Source of the DNA: an uncultured Collinsella sp.
Lineage (GTDB): Bacteria > Actinomycetota > Coriobacteriia > Coriobacteriales > Coriobacteriaceae
Length of the DNA: 8,433 nt
Reading direction: 5' to 3'
Assembly (NCBI GenBank): GCA_902494245.1
Contig: CABUSR010000060.1
Span: 1-8,433, forward strand
Position 1 is the first letter of the stretch. Every line of letters begins with the position of its first letter. The position numbers were made by a program, and so were the translations under genes. The notes beneath the pieces are model-generated. The model did not search any database and was not told the DNA's origin. It worked only from the letters and a program-made list of their open reading frames with translations. Below, piece after piece: positions 1-5,891 of this stretch.

Positions 1-60
1 CCCCCCCCCCCTCCCCCCCCAACCACACCCCCCCCCCCCCCGCTCCCCCCCCCGGGGCCG
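1..60. repeat. C-rich low-complexity tract at window end
   Basis: Of the first 53 bases, 46 are C; the longest run is 14 C (28-41) and a second run of 9 ends at 53. The other strand reads as G runs. Its place at the very end of the window suggests a contig-end or sequencing artefact (poly-G read-through), but a real homopolymer cannot be excluded. The rest of 61-111, before the stop of the dehydrogenase gene, shows no gene and no clear terminator. Confidence 0.8.
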
Positions 61-111
61 GCGGCAAGTCAATAGACCATACGCCTACGGGCGAGGGACC
101 ACCAAACTGGG

Positions 112-1278
112 CTAAGCAGCCGGGCAGATCTTCTTGAAGAGCTCGATGACGTCGTCGAGCGTTGCCTCGCGCGGGTTACCCGGGAAGCAAGCGTCGGCCA
201 TGGCGTCCTTGGCCAGAACCTCGATCTCGTCGGCCTTCATAGCCTCGCAGACGTGCGGGATGTTCACGTCGGCGGAAAGCTGCTTGACGGCGGCGATAGC
301 GGCGTCGGCAGCCTCGTCGGTGCTCATGCCCGTGGTGTCAACACCCATGGCGACGGCAACCTTGGCCAGACGCTCGGCGCAAACCGGCTTGTTGAACTCC
401 ATGGCAATCGGCAGCAGCATGGCGCAAGCGACGCCGTGCGGGGTGTCGTAGTGAGCGGACAGGGTGTGAGCCATGGCGTGGTCGATACCCAGGCCAACAT
501 TGGAGAAGCCCATGCCGGCGACATACTGGCCAAGGGCCATGCCCTCGCGGCCGGAGCCGGGCTGGCCGGACTTGGCCTCGGCGACGGAGTCACGCAGGTT
601 CTCGCTGATCAGCTTAATAGCCTCAAAGTGGAACATGTCGGAGAGCTCCCAAGCGCCCTTGGTGGTGTAGCCCTCAATGGCGTGGGTCAGAGCGTCCATG
701 CCGGTTGAGGCGGTCAGACCGGCGGGCATGGAAGCCATCATATCGGGGTCGACGACGGCGACCTCGGGGGCGTCGTTGGTGTCGACGCACACGAACTTGC
801 GGACCTTCTCGGGGTCGGTGATGACGTAGTTGATGGTCACCTCGGCGGCGGTACCGGCGGTCGTCGGCACGGCGATGGTGAACACGGCGTGGTTCTTAGT
901 GGGAGCAACGCCCTCGAGGCTGCGGACATCGGCGAACTCGGGGTTGTTGATGATGATGCCGATGGCCTTGGCAGTGTCCATGGAGGAGCCGCCACCGATG
1001 GTCACGATAGCGTCAGCCTCGGCGGCCTTGAAGGCCTCGACGCCGTCCTTGACGTTCTGGATCGTGGGGTTGGGCTTGATCTCGGAGTAGAGGCTCCAAG
1101 CGATGCCGGCGGCGTCGAGCTCGTCGGTCACCTTAGCGGTAACGCCAAACTTGACCAGATCGGGATCGGAGCAGACGAAAATCTTCTTGTAGCCGCGACG
1201 CTGGAGCTCGCCGGGGATCTCCTTGATGGCGCCGGAACCATGATAAGAGATGGTATTGAGAACGAAACGATTAGCCAT
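112..1278 (-). CDS. fucO: Lactaldehyde reductase / iron-containing alcohol dehydrogenase (FucO-like)
   Basis: This 388-residue group III iron-dependent alcohol dehydrogenase most resembles E. coli FucO (about 382 aa), which reduces L-lactaldehyde to L-1,2-propanediol with NADH in anaerobic fucose and rhamnose use. Several blocks match FucO as I recall it: the MANR start, NNPEFADVRSLEG, PTTAGTAAEVTINYVITD, ALGQYVAGMGFSNVGLG and GNPREATL. The nucleotide-binding GGGSSMD lies at residues 95-101. The metal ligands are all present as D195, H199, H267 and H281, equivalent to FucO D196, H200, H263 and H277. D38 matches the acidic residue that favours NAD over NADP. A short insertion near 236-244 explains the extra length. 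The start at 1278 is chosen because GGGAGG lies 6 bases upstream and the protein then begins MANRF, as FucO does; an in-frame GTG at 1320 adds 14 unlike residues. The gene appears monocistronic here. A 1,3-propanediol or general alcohol dehydrogenase role is the main alternative. Confidence 0.9.
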   Translation of the reverse strand: MANRFVLNTISYHGSGAIKEIPGELQRRGYKKIFVCSDPDLVKFGVTAKVTDELDAAGIAWSLYSEIKPNPTIQNVKDGVEAFKAAEADAIVTIGGGSSMDTAKAIGIIINNPEFADVRSLEGVAPTKNHAVFTIAVPTTAGTAAEVTINYVITDPEKVRKFVCVDTNDAPEVAVVDPDMMASMPAGLTASTGMDALTHAIEGYTTKGAWELSDMFHFEAIKLISENLRDSVAEAKSGQPGSGREGMALGQYVAGMGFSNVGLGIDHAMAHTLSAHYDTPHGVACAMLLPIAMEFNKPVCAERLAKVAVAMGVDTTGMSTDEAADAAIAAVKQLSADVNIPHVCEAMKADEIEVLAKDAMADACFPGNPREATLDDVIELFKKICPAA

Positions 1279-1284
1279 TGATAG

Positions 1285-1290
1285 CCTCCC
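1285..1290 (-). promoter_or_regulatory. Ribosome binding site of the fucO-like gene
   Basis: GGGAGG on the minus strand, 6 bases before the ATG at 1278. It decides the start against the upstream in-frame GTG at 1320. Confidence 0.8.
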
Positions 1291-1295
1291 ATCGT

Positions 1296-1320
1296 GTGCG
1301 GGGCACCCATTACGCCCCAC
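1296..1320 (-). other. Possible hairpin in the fucO-like leader
   Basis: GTGGGGC pairs with GCCCCGCAC (one bulged base) around a 9-base loop, ending about 6 bases before the ribosome binding site on the minus strand. There is no T tract, so it is not a terminator. It could affect leader stability or access to the ribosome site, or be chance in GC-rich DNA. Confidence 0.35.
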
Positions 1321-1377
1321 GCTATGAGTCCCATCCTAACGCTTTTGAAACGAAAAACACGTGAGAACGTCAAATTT

Positions 1378-1393
1378 GTTAAAGCGTTTCAAC
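1378..1393. promoter_or_regulatory. LacI-type operator-like palindrome upstream of the fucO-like gene
   Basis: A 16-bp imperfect palindrome, GTTAAAGCGTTTCAAC, matches its own reverse complement at 12 of 16 positions and is centred on CG. This is the usual architecture of operators bound by LacI/GalR-family repressors and of CcpA-type sites. It lies about 100 bp before the fucO-like start and just past the neighbour's terminator, so it would serve the fucO-like gene. A possible -35 box TTGACG (1368-1373, minus) sits next to it, but no good -10 is visible. A related half-site, TTTTGAAACG, lies at 1343-1352 in the opposite orientation. The regulator is not in the window. Confidence 0.5.
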
Positions 1394-1401
1394 AGATGAT
1401 G

Positions 1402-1438
1402 AAAAATAGTGCGGCAAAGGGACAGCCCCTTTGCCGCA
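1402..1438 (-). terminator. Intrinsic terminator after the yoaK-like gene
   Basis: A perfect 11-bp stem (GCGGCAAAGGG, 1411-1421, with 1427-1437) encloses a 5-base loop; T1410/A1438 adds a twelfth pair. On the minus strand it is followed by ACTATTTTTC. It begins 5 bases after the stop codon of the 1444-2160 gene. This separates that gene's transcript from the fucO-like gene, which therefore needs its own promoter. Confidence 0.9.
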
Positions 1439-1443
1439 TTCGG

Positions 1444-2160
1444 TTACTTTCGACAGCCCTCTTTCCAAGCCTCGGCCGCAACCTTCCAGCGTAAGCGCAA
1501 GTCGCGCTCGCGGTCGATGAACATGATGGCAAACGCGACAAACAGCAGCAAGCTCGCCACGACGATGGCGTGCAGGCCCATGCGCTCAATACACCAGTTG
1601 CCCAACACGGCGCCAAACACAAAGGTAAAGATCACGCCAAAGTACAGCAGGCCGTTTTCCAAAAAGCCGCGCCTGTGGGTGATGATGTAATCGTCCACGT
1701 TTTGCAGCGCGTTGCGCAAGTTGCCGATGCACATGGTCGTAGCGATGCCGTGACCGTGGATCTTGCGGAAGCTCTCAACCTGCATGCCGCAGGCAAACGA
1801 GGTGAGGCAGTTGGCGAGCAGGTTGAAATTGTCGCCCGGGATAAAGCTCACGCCCAGCAAGATGACGGCTTCAAAAAACACCGTCACCTGACGCCAGTGA
1901 ATCACACTGCCAAACCGCTCGTGCACCAGGTCGGCAAGCATAATGCCCACGGCAAACGACACCACGGGAAAGAAGTAGCGTCCCGCCAGCGCCCAGTTGC
2001 CCTCCGAGATGCTCACGCCCACGAGCAGGATGTTGCCCGTCTGCGCGTTTGCGAAAACATGGTCGCGCCCAATGTACGAATACACATCCATAAAGCCACC
2101 GGCGAGCGCCAAGATGATGCCCAGCTCAATAGACTCCGATATCTGTTTGGCACGCTGCAT
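1444..2160 (-). CDS. yoaK: YoaK / DUF1275 family membrane protein
   Basis: This 238-residue integral membrane protein belongs to the YoaK/DUF1275 family (PF06912), whose biochemical role is unknown. The two family blocks are clear: AGGFMDVYSYIGRDHVFANAQTGN, split here as AGGFMDVYSYIGR (residues 20-32) and DHVFANAQTGN (33-43), and CGMQVESFRKIHG with ATTMCIGNLRNA (about 124-151). Hydrophobic segments fall near 12-29, 60-77, 93-107, 112-127, 170-187 and 196-215, consistent with about six membrane passes. The last 20 residues are charged and probably cytoplasmic. Length is normal for the family. The start at 2160 is preceded by AAGGAGG with a rather long 10-base gap; the frame stays open upstream, but those residues do not look like the family. 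The gene ends at a strong terminator and is divergent from the ygiQ-like gene, so it is probably a single-gene unit. Confidence 0.85.
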   Translation of the reverse strand: MQRAKQISESIELGIILALAGGFMDVYSYIGRDHVFANAQTGNILLVGVSISEGNWALAGRYFFPVVSFAVGIMLADLVHERFGSVIHWRQVTVFFEAVILLGVSFIPGDNFNLLANCLTSFACGMQVESFRKIHGHGIATTMCIGNLRNALQNVDDYIITHRRGFLENGLLYFGVIFTFVFGAVLGNWCIERMGLHAIVVASLLLFVAFAIMFIDRERDLRLRWKVAAEAWKEGCRK

Positions 2161-2170
2161 CGTCGTGCAT

Positions 2171-2177
2171 CCTCCTT
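2171..2177 (-). promoter_or_regulatory. Ribosome binding site of the yoaK-like gene
   Basis: AAGGAGG on the minus strand. The spacing to the ATG at 2160 is 10 bases, longer than usual. A closer ATG at 2170-2168 is out of frame with the family protein. Confidence 0.65.
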
Positions 2178-2373
2178 GTTGACGACTCTCTCGTGCGTTG
2201 GCGGAGACATAGCCGCCGTTCATACTGTAACCCATTGACAACATGGCGTGCGCGCGAGATGGCCCCTTCGACACGGGGATACACAGTCTGGAAACAAACG
2301 GCGGGCGCGGCGCCGACACCCGACGCCTCGTGTACTCCACCATTCTTTTTAGCGCCGTCCCAAAAAGACTGGT

Positions 2374-2379
2374 TACAAT
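2374..2379 (+). promoter_or_regulatory. Candidate -10 box for the ygiQ-like gene
   Basis: TACAAT matches the -10 consensus at 5 of 6 positions and lies 31 bases before the GTG start, a suitable distance for a short leader. No good -35 lies 16-18 bp upstream, so the call is tentative. Confidence 0.35.
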
Positions 2380-2400
2380 TACGTGCAGCATACTAACAAC

Positions 2401-2406
2401 GGGAGG
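2401..2406 (+). promoter_or_regulatory. Ribosome binding site of the ygiQ-like gene
   Basis: GGGAGG, 4 bases before GTG at 2411. It decides this start against an in-frame ATG at 2243 that would add 56 residues unlike the family. Confidence 0.8.
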
Positions 2407-2410
2407 AATC

Positions 2411-4546
2411 GTGGCAAAAAAGCCCCAGGACGCTCAGCACAACCAGCACGGCAAGCATGCCCAGCGCGGCCAGCAGCAAAAGCGCGGTGGCAAGGCCCAG
2501 GGCTCACGCCCCGCGCATACCCCGGCTGCGCCCGTCCGCCCCTGGCGTCCGAGCCGCGATAAGTTCCTCCCTGTCAGCCGCGCCGACATGGATGCGCGCG
2601 GCTGGGACCAGTGCGACTTTGTCTACATCTGCGGTGACGCCTACGTGGACCATCCCAGCTTTGGCATGGCTATCATCAGCCGCGTCCTCGACGCGCACGG
2701 CTACAAGGTGGGCATCATCTGCCAACCCGACTGGACCGACCCCGCCAGCATCACGGTGCTCGGCGAGCCGCGCCTGGGCTTTCTCGTCAGTGCCGGCAAT
2801 ATGGACTCCATGGTCAACCACTATTCGGTGACCAAGCACCGCCGCCACACCGACGCCTATACCCCCGGTGGTGAGGAGGGGCACCGTCCCAACCGTGCCG
2901 TCACGGTCTACGGCAACCTCATCCGCCAGACGTTCAAGGACGCTCCCATCATTATCGGCGGCATCGAGGCGAGTCTGCGTCGCCTGGCCCACTATGACTA
3001 CTGGCAGGACAAGCTCAAGCGCTCGGTACTGCTCGACTCAGGCGCCGACATCCTCATCTACGGCATGGGCGAGCACGCGATCGTCGAGATCGCTGACGCG
3101 CTCGACGCGGGACTGCCCGTCGATCAGATTACCTATATCAACGGCACCGTCTACCGCACAGGCTCGCTCGACGAGGTCTACGACTACGACCTGCTGCCCA
3201 GCTGGGACGACCTTGTCGCCGACAAGCTCAACTACGCGCGCAGCTTTAACGTGCAGCAGCAGAACATGGACCCCATCACCGGGCATCGCCTGGTAGAGCC
3301 CTACCCCAACAGCGTCTATGTGGTGCAGAACCCGCCGTCGGCGACGCTCACCACCGACGAGATGGACGAGGTGGCCGAACTCCCCTACGCACGCGATTGG
3401 CATCCCGATTACGATGCGGCGGGCGGCGTGCCGGCCTTTGCCGAGATCAAGTTTTCCATTAGCTCCAACCGCGGCTGTTTTGGCGAGTGCTCGTTTTGCG
3501 CCCTCACCTTCCACCAGGGCCGCGTGCTGCAAATGCGCAGCCACGACTCGATCATGCGCGAGGCCGAGCTGCTCACGCGCGATCCCGAGTTTAAGGGCTA
3601 CATCAACGACGTGGGTGGGCCGACGGCCAACTTTAGCCGCCCTGCCTGCGACAAGCAGCTCAAGCACGGCGTGTGCAAGAACAAGCGCTGTCTATGGCCG
3701 AGCGTGTGCAAGAACATGGTGGTCGACGAGAGCGGCTACACGCAGCTGTTGCGCGACCTGCGCCAGCTGCCGGGCGTCAAAAAGGTCTTCGTGCGCAGCG
3801 GCATCCGCTTTGACTACACCATGGCAGATGCCTCGGACGAGTTTTTGCGCGAGCTGCTGGAACACCATGTCTCGGGCCAGCTCCGCGTGGCACCCGAGCA
3901 CGTGAGCGACGCGGTGCTGTCTGTGATGGGAAAACCGAGCCGAGCCGTCTACGATGCGTTCTGTCGCAAATTTGAGCGCTTGAACCGTGAATACGGACTT
4001 AAGCAGTACGTGGTGCCGTACCTAATCTCGAGCCATCCCGGCTCGACCATGAAGGAAGCTGTGGACCTTGCCGAGGCCGTGCGCGACATGGGCTATATGC
4101 CCGAGCAAGTGCAGGACTTCTACCCCACGCCGTCCACCATGTCGACCTGCATGTACTACACCGGCGTGGACCCACGCACCATGAAGCCGATCTATGTGGC
4201 ACGCGACCCGCACGAGAAGGCCATGCAGCGCGCGCTCATCCAGTATCGCAAGCCCGAGAACTACAAGCTCGTGCGCGAAGCACTGGAAAAGGCCGGGCGT
4301 CGTGACCTGATCGGCTATACAAAGCATTGTCTGATTCGCCCCGTGCCGCCACGCCCGGGCGAGACGTCTGCTGGCGGTGGGCATGGCACCGGCAAGAAGG
4401 GCGGCAAGGCCCACGGTGGCGCCGCCGGCAAGGGGCCCAAGGGCAGCAAGGGCCACGGCGGCATGTCGCGCGCACAGAACACCGCGGGCCGCAACCGTGC
4501 GGCCCAGGGGCGTCAGGGCGCCAACGGCGGCGGACGCCGCAACTAG
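2411..4546 (+). CDS. ygiQ: YgiQ family radical SAM protein (UPF0313)
   Basis: This 711-residue protein matches the YgiQ/UPF0313 radical SAM family (E. coli YgiQ is about 739 aa); the reaction catalysed by the family is not established. After a basic, Q/H/K-rich N-terminal stretch of about 43 residues, the conserved N-terminal domain begins with FLPVSRADMDARGWDQCDF and GDAYVDHPSFGMAI (about 52-88). The radical SAM cluster motif C-x3-C-x2-C is at C356, C360 and C363 (NRGCFGECSFCAL), and should bind a 4Fe-4S cluster and S-adenosylmethionine. A second cysteine group, C413, C422, C427 and C433, follows the GGPTANF block; I recall a similar cysteine-rich segment in other YgiQ proteins, possibly a second metal site. 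Residues 650-711 form a low-complexity G/K/H/R tail, probably disordered and possibly RNA-binding. The start is a GTG with a strong ribosome site. The gene appears monocistronic and converges on the protease gene. Confidence 0.92.
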   Translation: MAKKPQDAQHNQHGKHAQRGQQQKRGGKAQGSRPAHTPAAPVRPWRPSRDKFLPVSRADMDARGWDQCDFVYICGDAYVDHPSFGMAIISRVLDAHGYKVGIICQPDWTDPASITVLGEPRLGFLVSAGNMDSMVNHYSVTKHRRHTDAYTPGGEEGHRPNRAVTVYGNLIRQTFKDAPIIIGGIEASLRRLAHYDYWQDKLKRSVLLDSGADILIYGMGEHAIVEIADALDAGLPVDQITYINGTVYRTGSLDEVYDYDLLPSWDDLVADKLNYARSFNVQQQNMDPITGHRLVEPYPNSVYVVQNPPSATLTTDEMDEVAELPYARDWHPDYDAAGGVPAFAEIKFSISSNRGCFGECSFCALTFHQGRVLQMRSHDSIMREAELLTRDPEFKGYINDVGGPTANFSRPACDKQLKHGVCKNKRCLWPSVCKNMVVDESGYTQLLRDLRQLPGVKKVFVRSGIRFDYTMADASDEFLRELLEHHVSGQLRVAPEHVSDAVLSVMGKPSRAVYDAFCRKFERLNREYGLKQYVVPYLISSHPGSTMKEAVDLAEAVRDMGYMPEQVQDFYPTPSTMSTCMYYTGVDPRTMKPIYVARDPHEKAMQRALIQYRKPENYKLVREALEKAGRRDLIGYTKHCLIRPVPPRPGETSAGGGHGTGKKGGKAHGGAAGKGPKGSKGHGGMSRAQNTAGRNRAAQGRQGANGGGRRN

Positions 4547-4555
4547 CGTGGCGAG

Positions 4556-4585
4556 GGCCAGCCGGCGTCTCTTGGCCAGCCGGCG
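4556..4585. repeat. Pair of 12-bp direct repeats after the ygiQ-like gene
   Basis: GGCCAGCCGGCG occurs at 4556-4567 and 4574-4585, 18 bp apart. Each copy contains the self-complementary GCCGGC, so the pair can fold into a stem of 6. There is no T tract, so a standard terminator is not supported; it may still contribute to 3' end structure of the ygiQ mRNA. Confidence 0.5.
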
Positions 4586-4604
4586 CCCCTTCATCGGCCC
4601 AGGC

Positions 4605-4707
4605 GTGTTTTCCCTAGGGGGAACACACTTAGGCTGTCTCTAGCCGTGATTTCCCTAGGGAGAACACGTTCAGACGCACCTAACCGTGTTTTCCTTAAGG
4701 GAATCAC
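4605..4707. repeat. Array of three 22-bp palindromes, period 40-41 bp
   Basis: Three related 22-bp palindromes lie at 4605-4626, 4646-4667 and 4686-4707. Each starts GTG(T/A)TTTCC, has a centre of CCTAGG or CTTAAG, and ends in a G-rich arm finishing in CAC. Start-to-start distances are 41 and 40 bp, close to four turns of DNA. The 19- and 18-base spacers are not similar to each other. The array fills most of the convergent gap between the ygiQ-like and protease genes; the last unit sits 2 bases past the protease stop. It could be a REP-type extragenic element, a bidirectional end of transcription without T tracts, or a multi-site protein binding region. It does not fit any repeat family I can name. 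Confidence 0.8.
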
Positions 4708-4709
4708 AT

Positions 4710-5612
4710 TTACTGACGGGAGCGAGCCAGCTGGCACGTCAGCTTGAGCGACCGCATCGCCTCTACCAGCACAAAGCCGGCGATACCAACCGTGACCGCC
4801 ACGTCGAGCGGTGTGTTCACAAACCAGAGCAACGTCATGAGATACGACCCGGCATTAAAGGCAAAGTGCAGCAGGATCGTGTAGCGAAGCTTTCCGGTCG
4901 TCACGAGCACCCAACCAAAAATGAGGCCGGCAGCGCCCGCATAGCAACCCTGCACCCAGTTCATGTGCATAAAGCCGAAGATCGCCGCCTGCAGCACAAT
5001 CGCCGCGGCGATACCACAGTTACTCGGGGCCGCCCAGGGCACCATGGCGCCGTCTTGCGGTCGCACGAGACGTCGGCGCTTCCAAAGTGGGCGGCACTGC
5101 GGGTTAAACGCTCGGAGCGAAAACTCAAAAATAATGCCGCGCACCAGCAACTCCTCGCAAAACGGAGCGCCGAGCACCGTGGTCAGGACGGCGAGATAGC
5201 TGGTGTCGCCCATGCCTGTTTCCTCGACAAGTTCACTGTAATCGGCCGCGACCTCGGGCAACAATGACAGTACGGCGTCGGTCACGTAGCCAACGACCAC
5301 CTGCAGTGCCAAGCCGATCACGATAACGCAGGCAATGCGCTTCCACGCGCTACGCACTCCCCCGCCAAGCGGACGCTCACCTTGCCAGCGCGCGATAAAC
5401 GACCGCGGCCACAAATAACGCCACCATAGCAGCGCCATCAAAAACGACGCCGTCTGAGCGACGGCTTGAAACCATTGAATATCGAGGTTGTCGATCGGGA
5501 AACCCGTCAGCGCCCACACGATGTCCAGCACGGAGAACAAAACCATGCTCAGGACAATATCGGCAGCGACGACGCCAAAACAGGCAAGCGCCCAAACCAG
5601 CGCATTGAGCAT
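4710..5612 (-). CDS. CPBP family intramembrane metalloprotease (CAAX/Abi type)
   Basis: This 300-residue membrane protein carries the motifs of the CPBP (Abi, Rce1-like) glutamate intramembrane protease family (PF02517): E153-E154 with R158 (FCEELLVRG), H216 (FGFMHMN) and H249 with N253 (HFAFNAG). These are the residues expected at the active site. Hydrophobic segments lie near 5-30, 50-66, 92-110, 137-150, 202-215, 222-238, 244-262 and 270-285. Family members include CAAX prenyl endopeptidase relatives and bacteriocin self-immunity proteins; the substrate here is unknown. The start at 5612 has GGGAGGAGG 5 bases upstream; an in-frame upstream start at 5639 would overlap the antitoxin gene and lacks such a site. 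It is the second gene of an apparent two-gene unit, 23 bp after the antitoxin stop. Its 3' end abuts the palindrome array. Confidence 0.88.
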   Translation of the reverse strand: MLNALVWALACFGVVAADIVLSMVLFSVLDIVWALTGFPIDNLDIQWFQAVAQTASFLMALLWWRYLWPRSFIARWQGERPLGGGVRSAWKRIACVIVIGLALQVVVGYVTDAVLSLLPEVAADYSELVEETGMGDTSYLAVLTTVLGAPFCEELLVRGIIFEFSLRAFNPQCRPLWKRRRLVRPQDGAMVPWAAPSNCGIAAAIVLQAAIFGFMHMNWVQGCYAGAAGLIFGWVLVTTGKLRYTILLHFAFNAGSYLMTLLWFVNTPLDVAVTVGIAGFVLVEAMRSLKLTCQLARSRQ

Positions 5613-5617
5613 GCCGA

Positions 5618-5626
5618 CCTCCTCCC
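5618..5626 (-). promoter_or_regulatory. Ribosome binding site of the CPBP protease gene
   Basis: GGGAGGAGG on the minus strand, 5 bases before the ATG at 5612. It touches the palindrome at 5625-5642, so folding of that element could affect translation of the protease. Confidence 0.8.
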
Positions 5627-5679
5627 AACGACTAGTCATTGGGGACGTTCTTCAACGACTAGCTGTTGGGGACAGTCTT
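5626..5679. repeat. 27-bp tandem direct repeat, two copies
   Basis: Two adjacent units, 5626-5652 and 5653-5679, share CAACGACTAG, then TTGGGGAC, then TCTT, and are identical at 22 of 27 positions. Each unit is also partly palindromic about CTAG. The best dyad is at 5625-5642, CCAACGACTAGTCATTGG, symmetrical except for one position pair. The pair covers the last 15 codons of the antitoxin gene and reaches the protease ribosome site. It resembles a dispersed REP-like repeat that has inserted into or duplicated at the gene junction, but that needs a genome-wide check. Confidence 0.75.
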
Positions 5680-5857
5680 TGCCAAAGGCCCCGCTGGGCG
5701 AAATGTCGAACGGAAAGGTGCCGCAGCGATTGAAGGCGGCGATGAACATGCGGATGGCGTTGGACGGCGTGGTGCCTACGAGTTGGGTTGCCGCCGCGAA
5801 GGCCGCCTTTTCCTCGGGCAAGACCTTCGCGACAACCGGGGTCATGTGTTCTGCCAT
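5636..5857 (-). CDS. RelB/DinJ family antitoxin-like protein, altered C-terminus, no toxin partner
   Basis: This 73-residue protein has the layout of RelB/DinJ ribbon-helix-helix antitoxins: a short strand (TPVVAKVL), a helix (EEKAAFAAATQLVG), then TPSNAIRMFIAAFNRCGTFPFDI, where the closing PFDI corresponds to the LPFDL of DinJ. Such proteins bind their own promoter as dimers and use the C-terminal part to neutralise a RelE/YafQ-type toxin. Here the protein ends about 22 residues after PFDI, against about 40 in DinJ (86 aa), and the final residues CPQQLVVEERPQ are encoded by the 27-bp repeat. The start at 5857 has AAGGAAG 4 bases upstream. The next gene on the strand is a CPBP protease rather than a toxin. 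It may be an orphan regulator, a decayed antitoxin, or part of a different two-gene system. Confidence 0.75.
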   Translation of the reverse strand: MAEHMTPVVAKVLPEEKAAFAAATQLVGTTPSNAIRMFIAAFNRCGTFPFDISPSGAFGKDCPQQLVVEERPQ

Positions 5858-5861
5858 GGCG

Positions 5862-5868
5862 CTTCCTT
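5862..5868 (-). promoter_or_regulatory. Ribosome binding site of the antitoxin-like gene
   Basis: AAGGAAG on the minus strand, 4 bases before the ATG at 5857. It rules against an in-frame start further upstream that would add 25 proline-rich residues unlike the family. Confidence 0.7.
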
Positions 5869-5891
5869 TTTGAAACGACGGTGGTGCGGAT

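Larger units (their letters stand above)
2178..2410. other. Divergent spacer between the yoaK-like and ygiQ-like genes
   Basis: About 230 bp with no convincing gene. It should hold promoters for both neighbours. A small GGCGG/CCGCC hairpin around 2200-2220 lies in the yoaK leader. The only fair promoter element is TACAAT at 2374-2379 (listed separately). No minus-strand promoter with both boxes was found. Confidence 0.5.

Noticed and set aside
1279..1320. Longer N-terminus for the fucO-like protein from the in-frame GTG at 1320
   Set aside because: The 14 added residues do not resemble FucO, and the strong ribosome site lies downstream of that codon, directly before the ATG at 1278.
1570..2238. 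Long plus-strand open frame opposite the yoaK-like gene
   Set aside because: It is antisense to a recognised family, has no ribosome site and an H/Q/A-biased composition typical of a shadow frame.
2243..2410. Longer ygiQ-like protein starting at the ATG at 2243
   Set aside because: The 56 extra residues are unlike the family, and a strong GGGAGG site precedes the GTG at 2411. The region is more likely promoter and leader.
3038..4594. Minus-strand open frames opposite the ygiQ-like gene
   Set aside because: Composition is typical of antisense shadows in GC-rich DNA. The plus strand encodes a well-conserved radical SAM protein throughout.
4605..4707. Possible short CRISPR array (three repeats with spacers)
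   Set aside because: The units are near-complete 22-bp palindromes, the spacers are only 18-19 bases, and there is no cas gene or leader. Too short for CRISPR.
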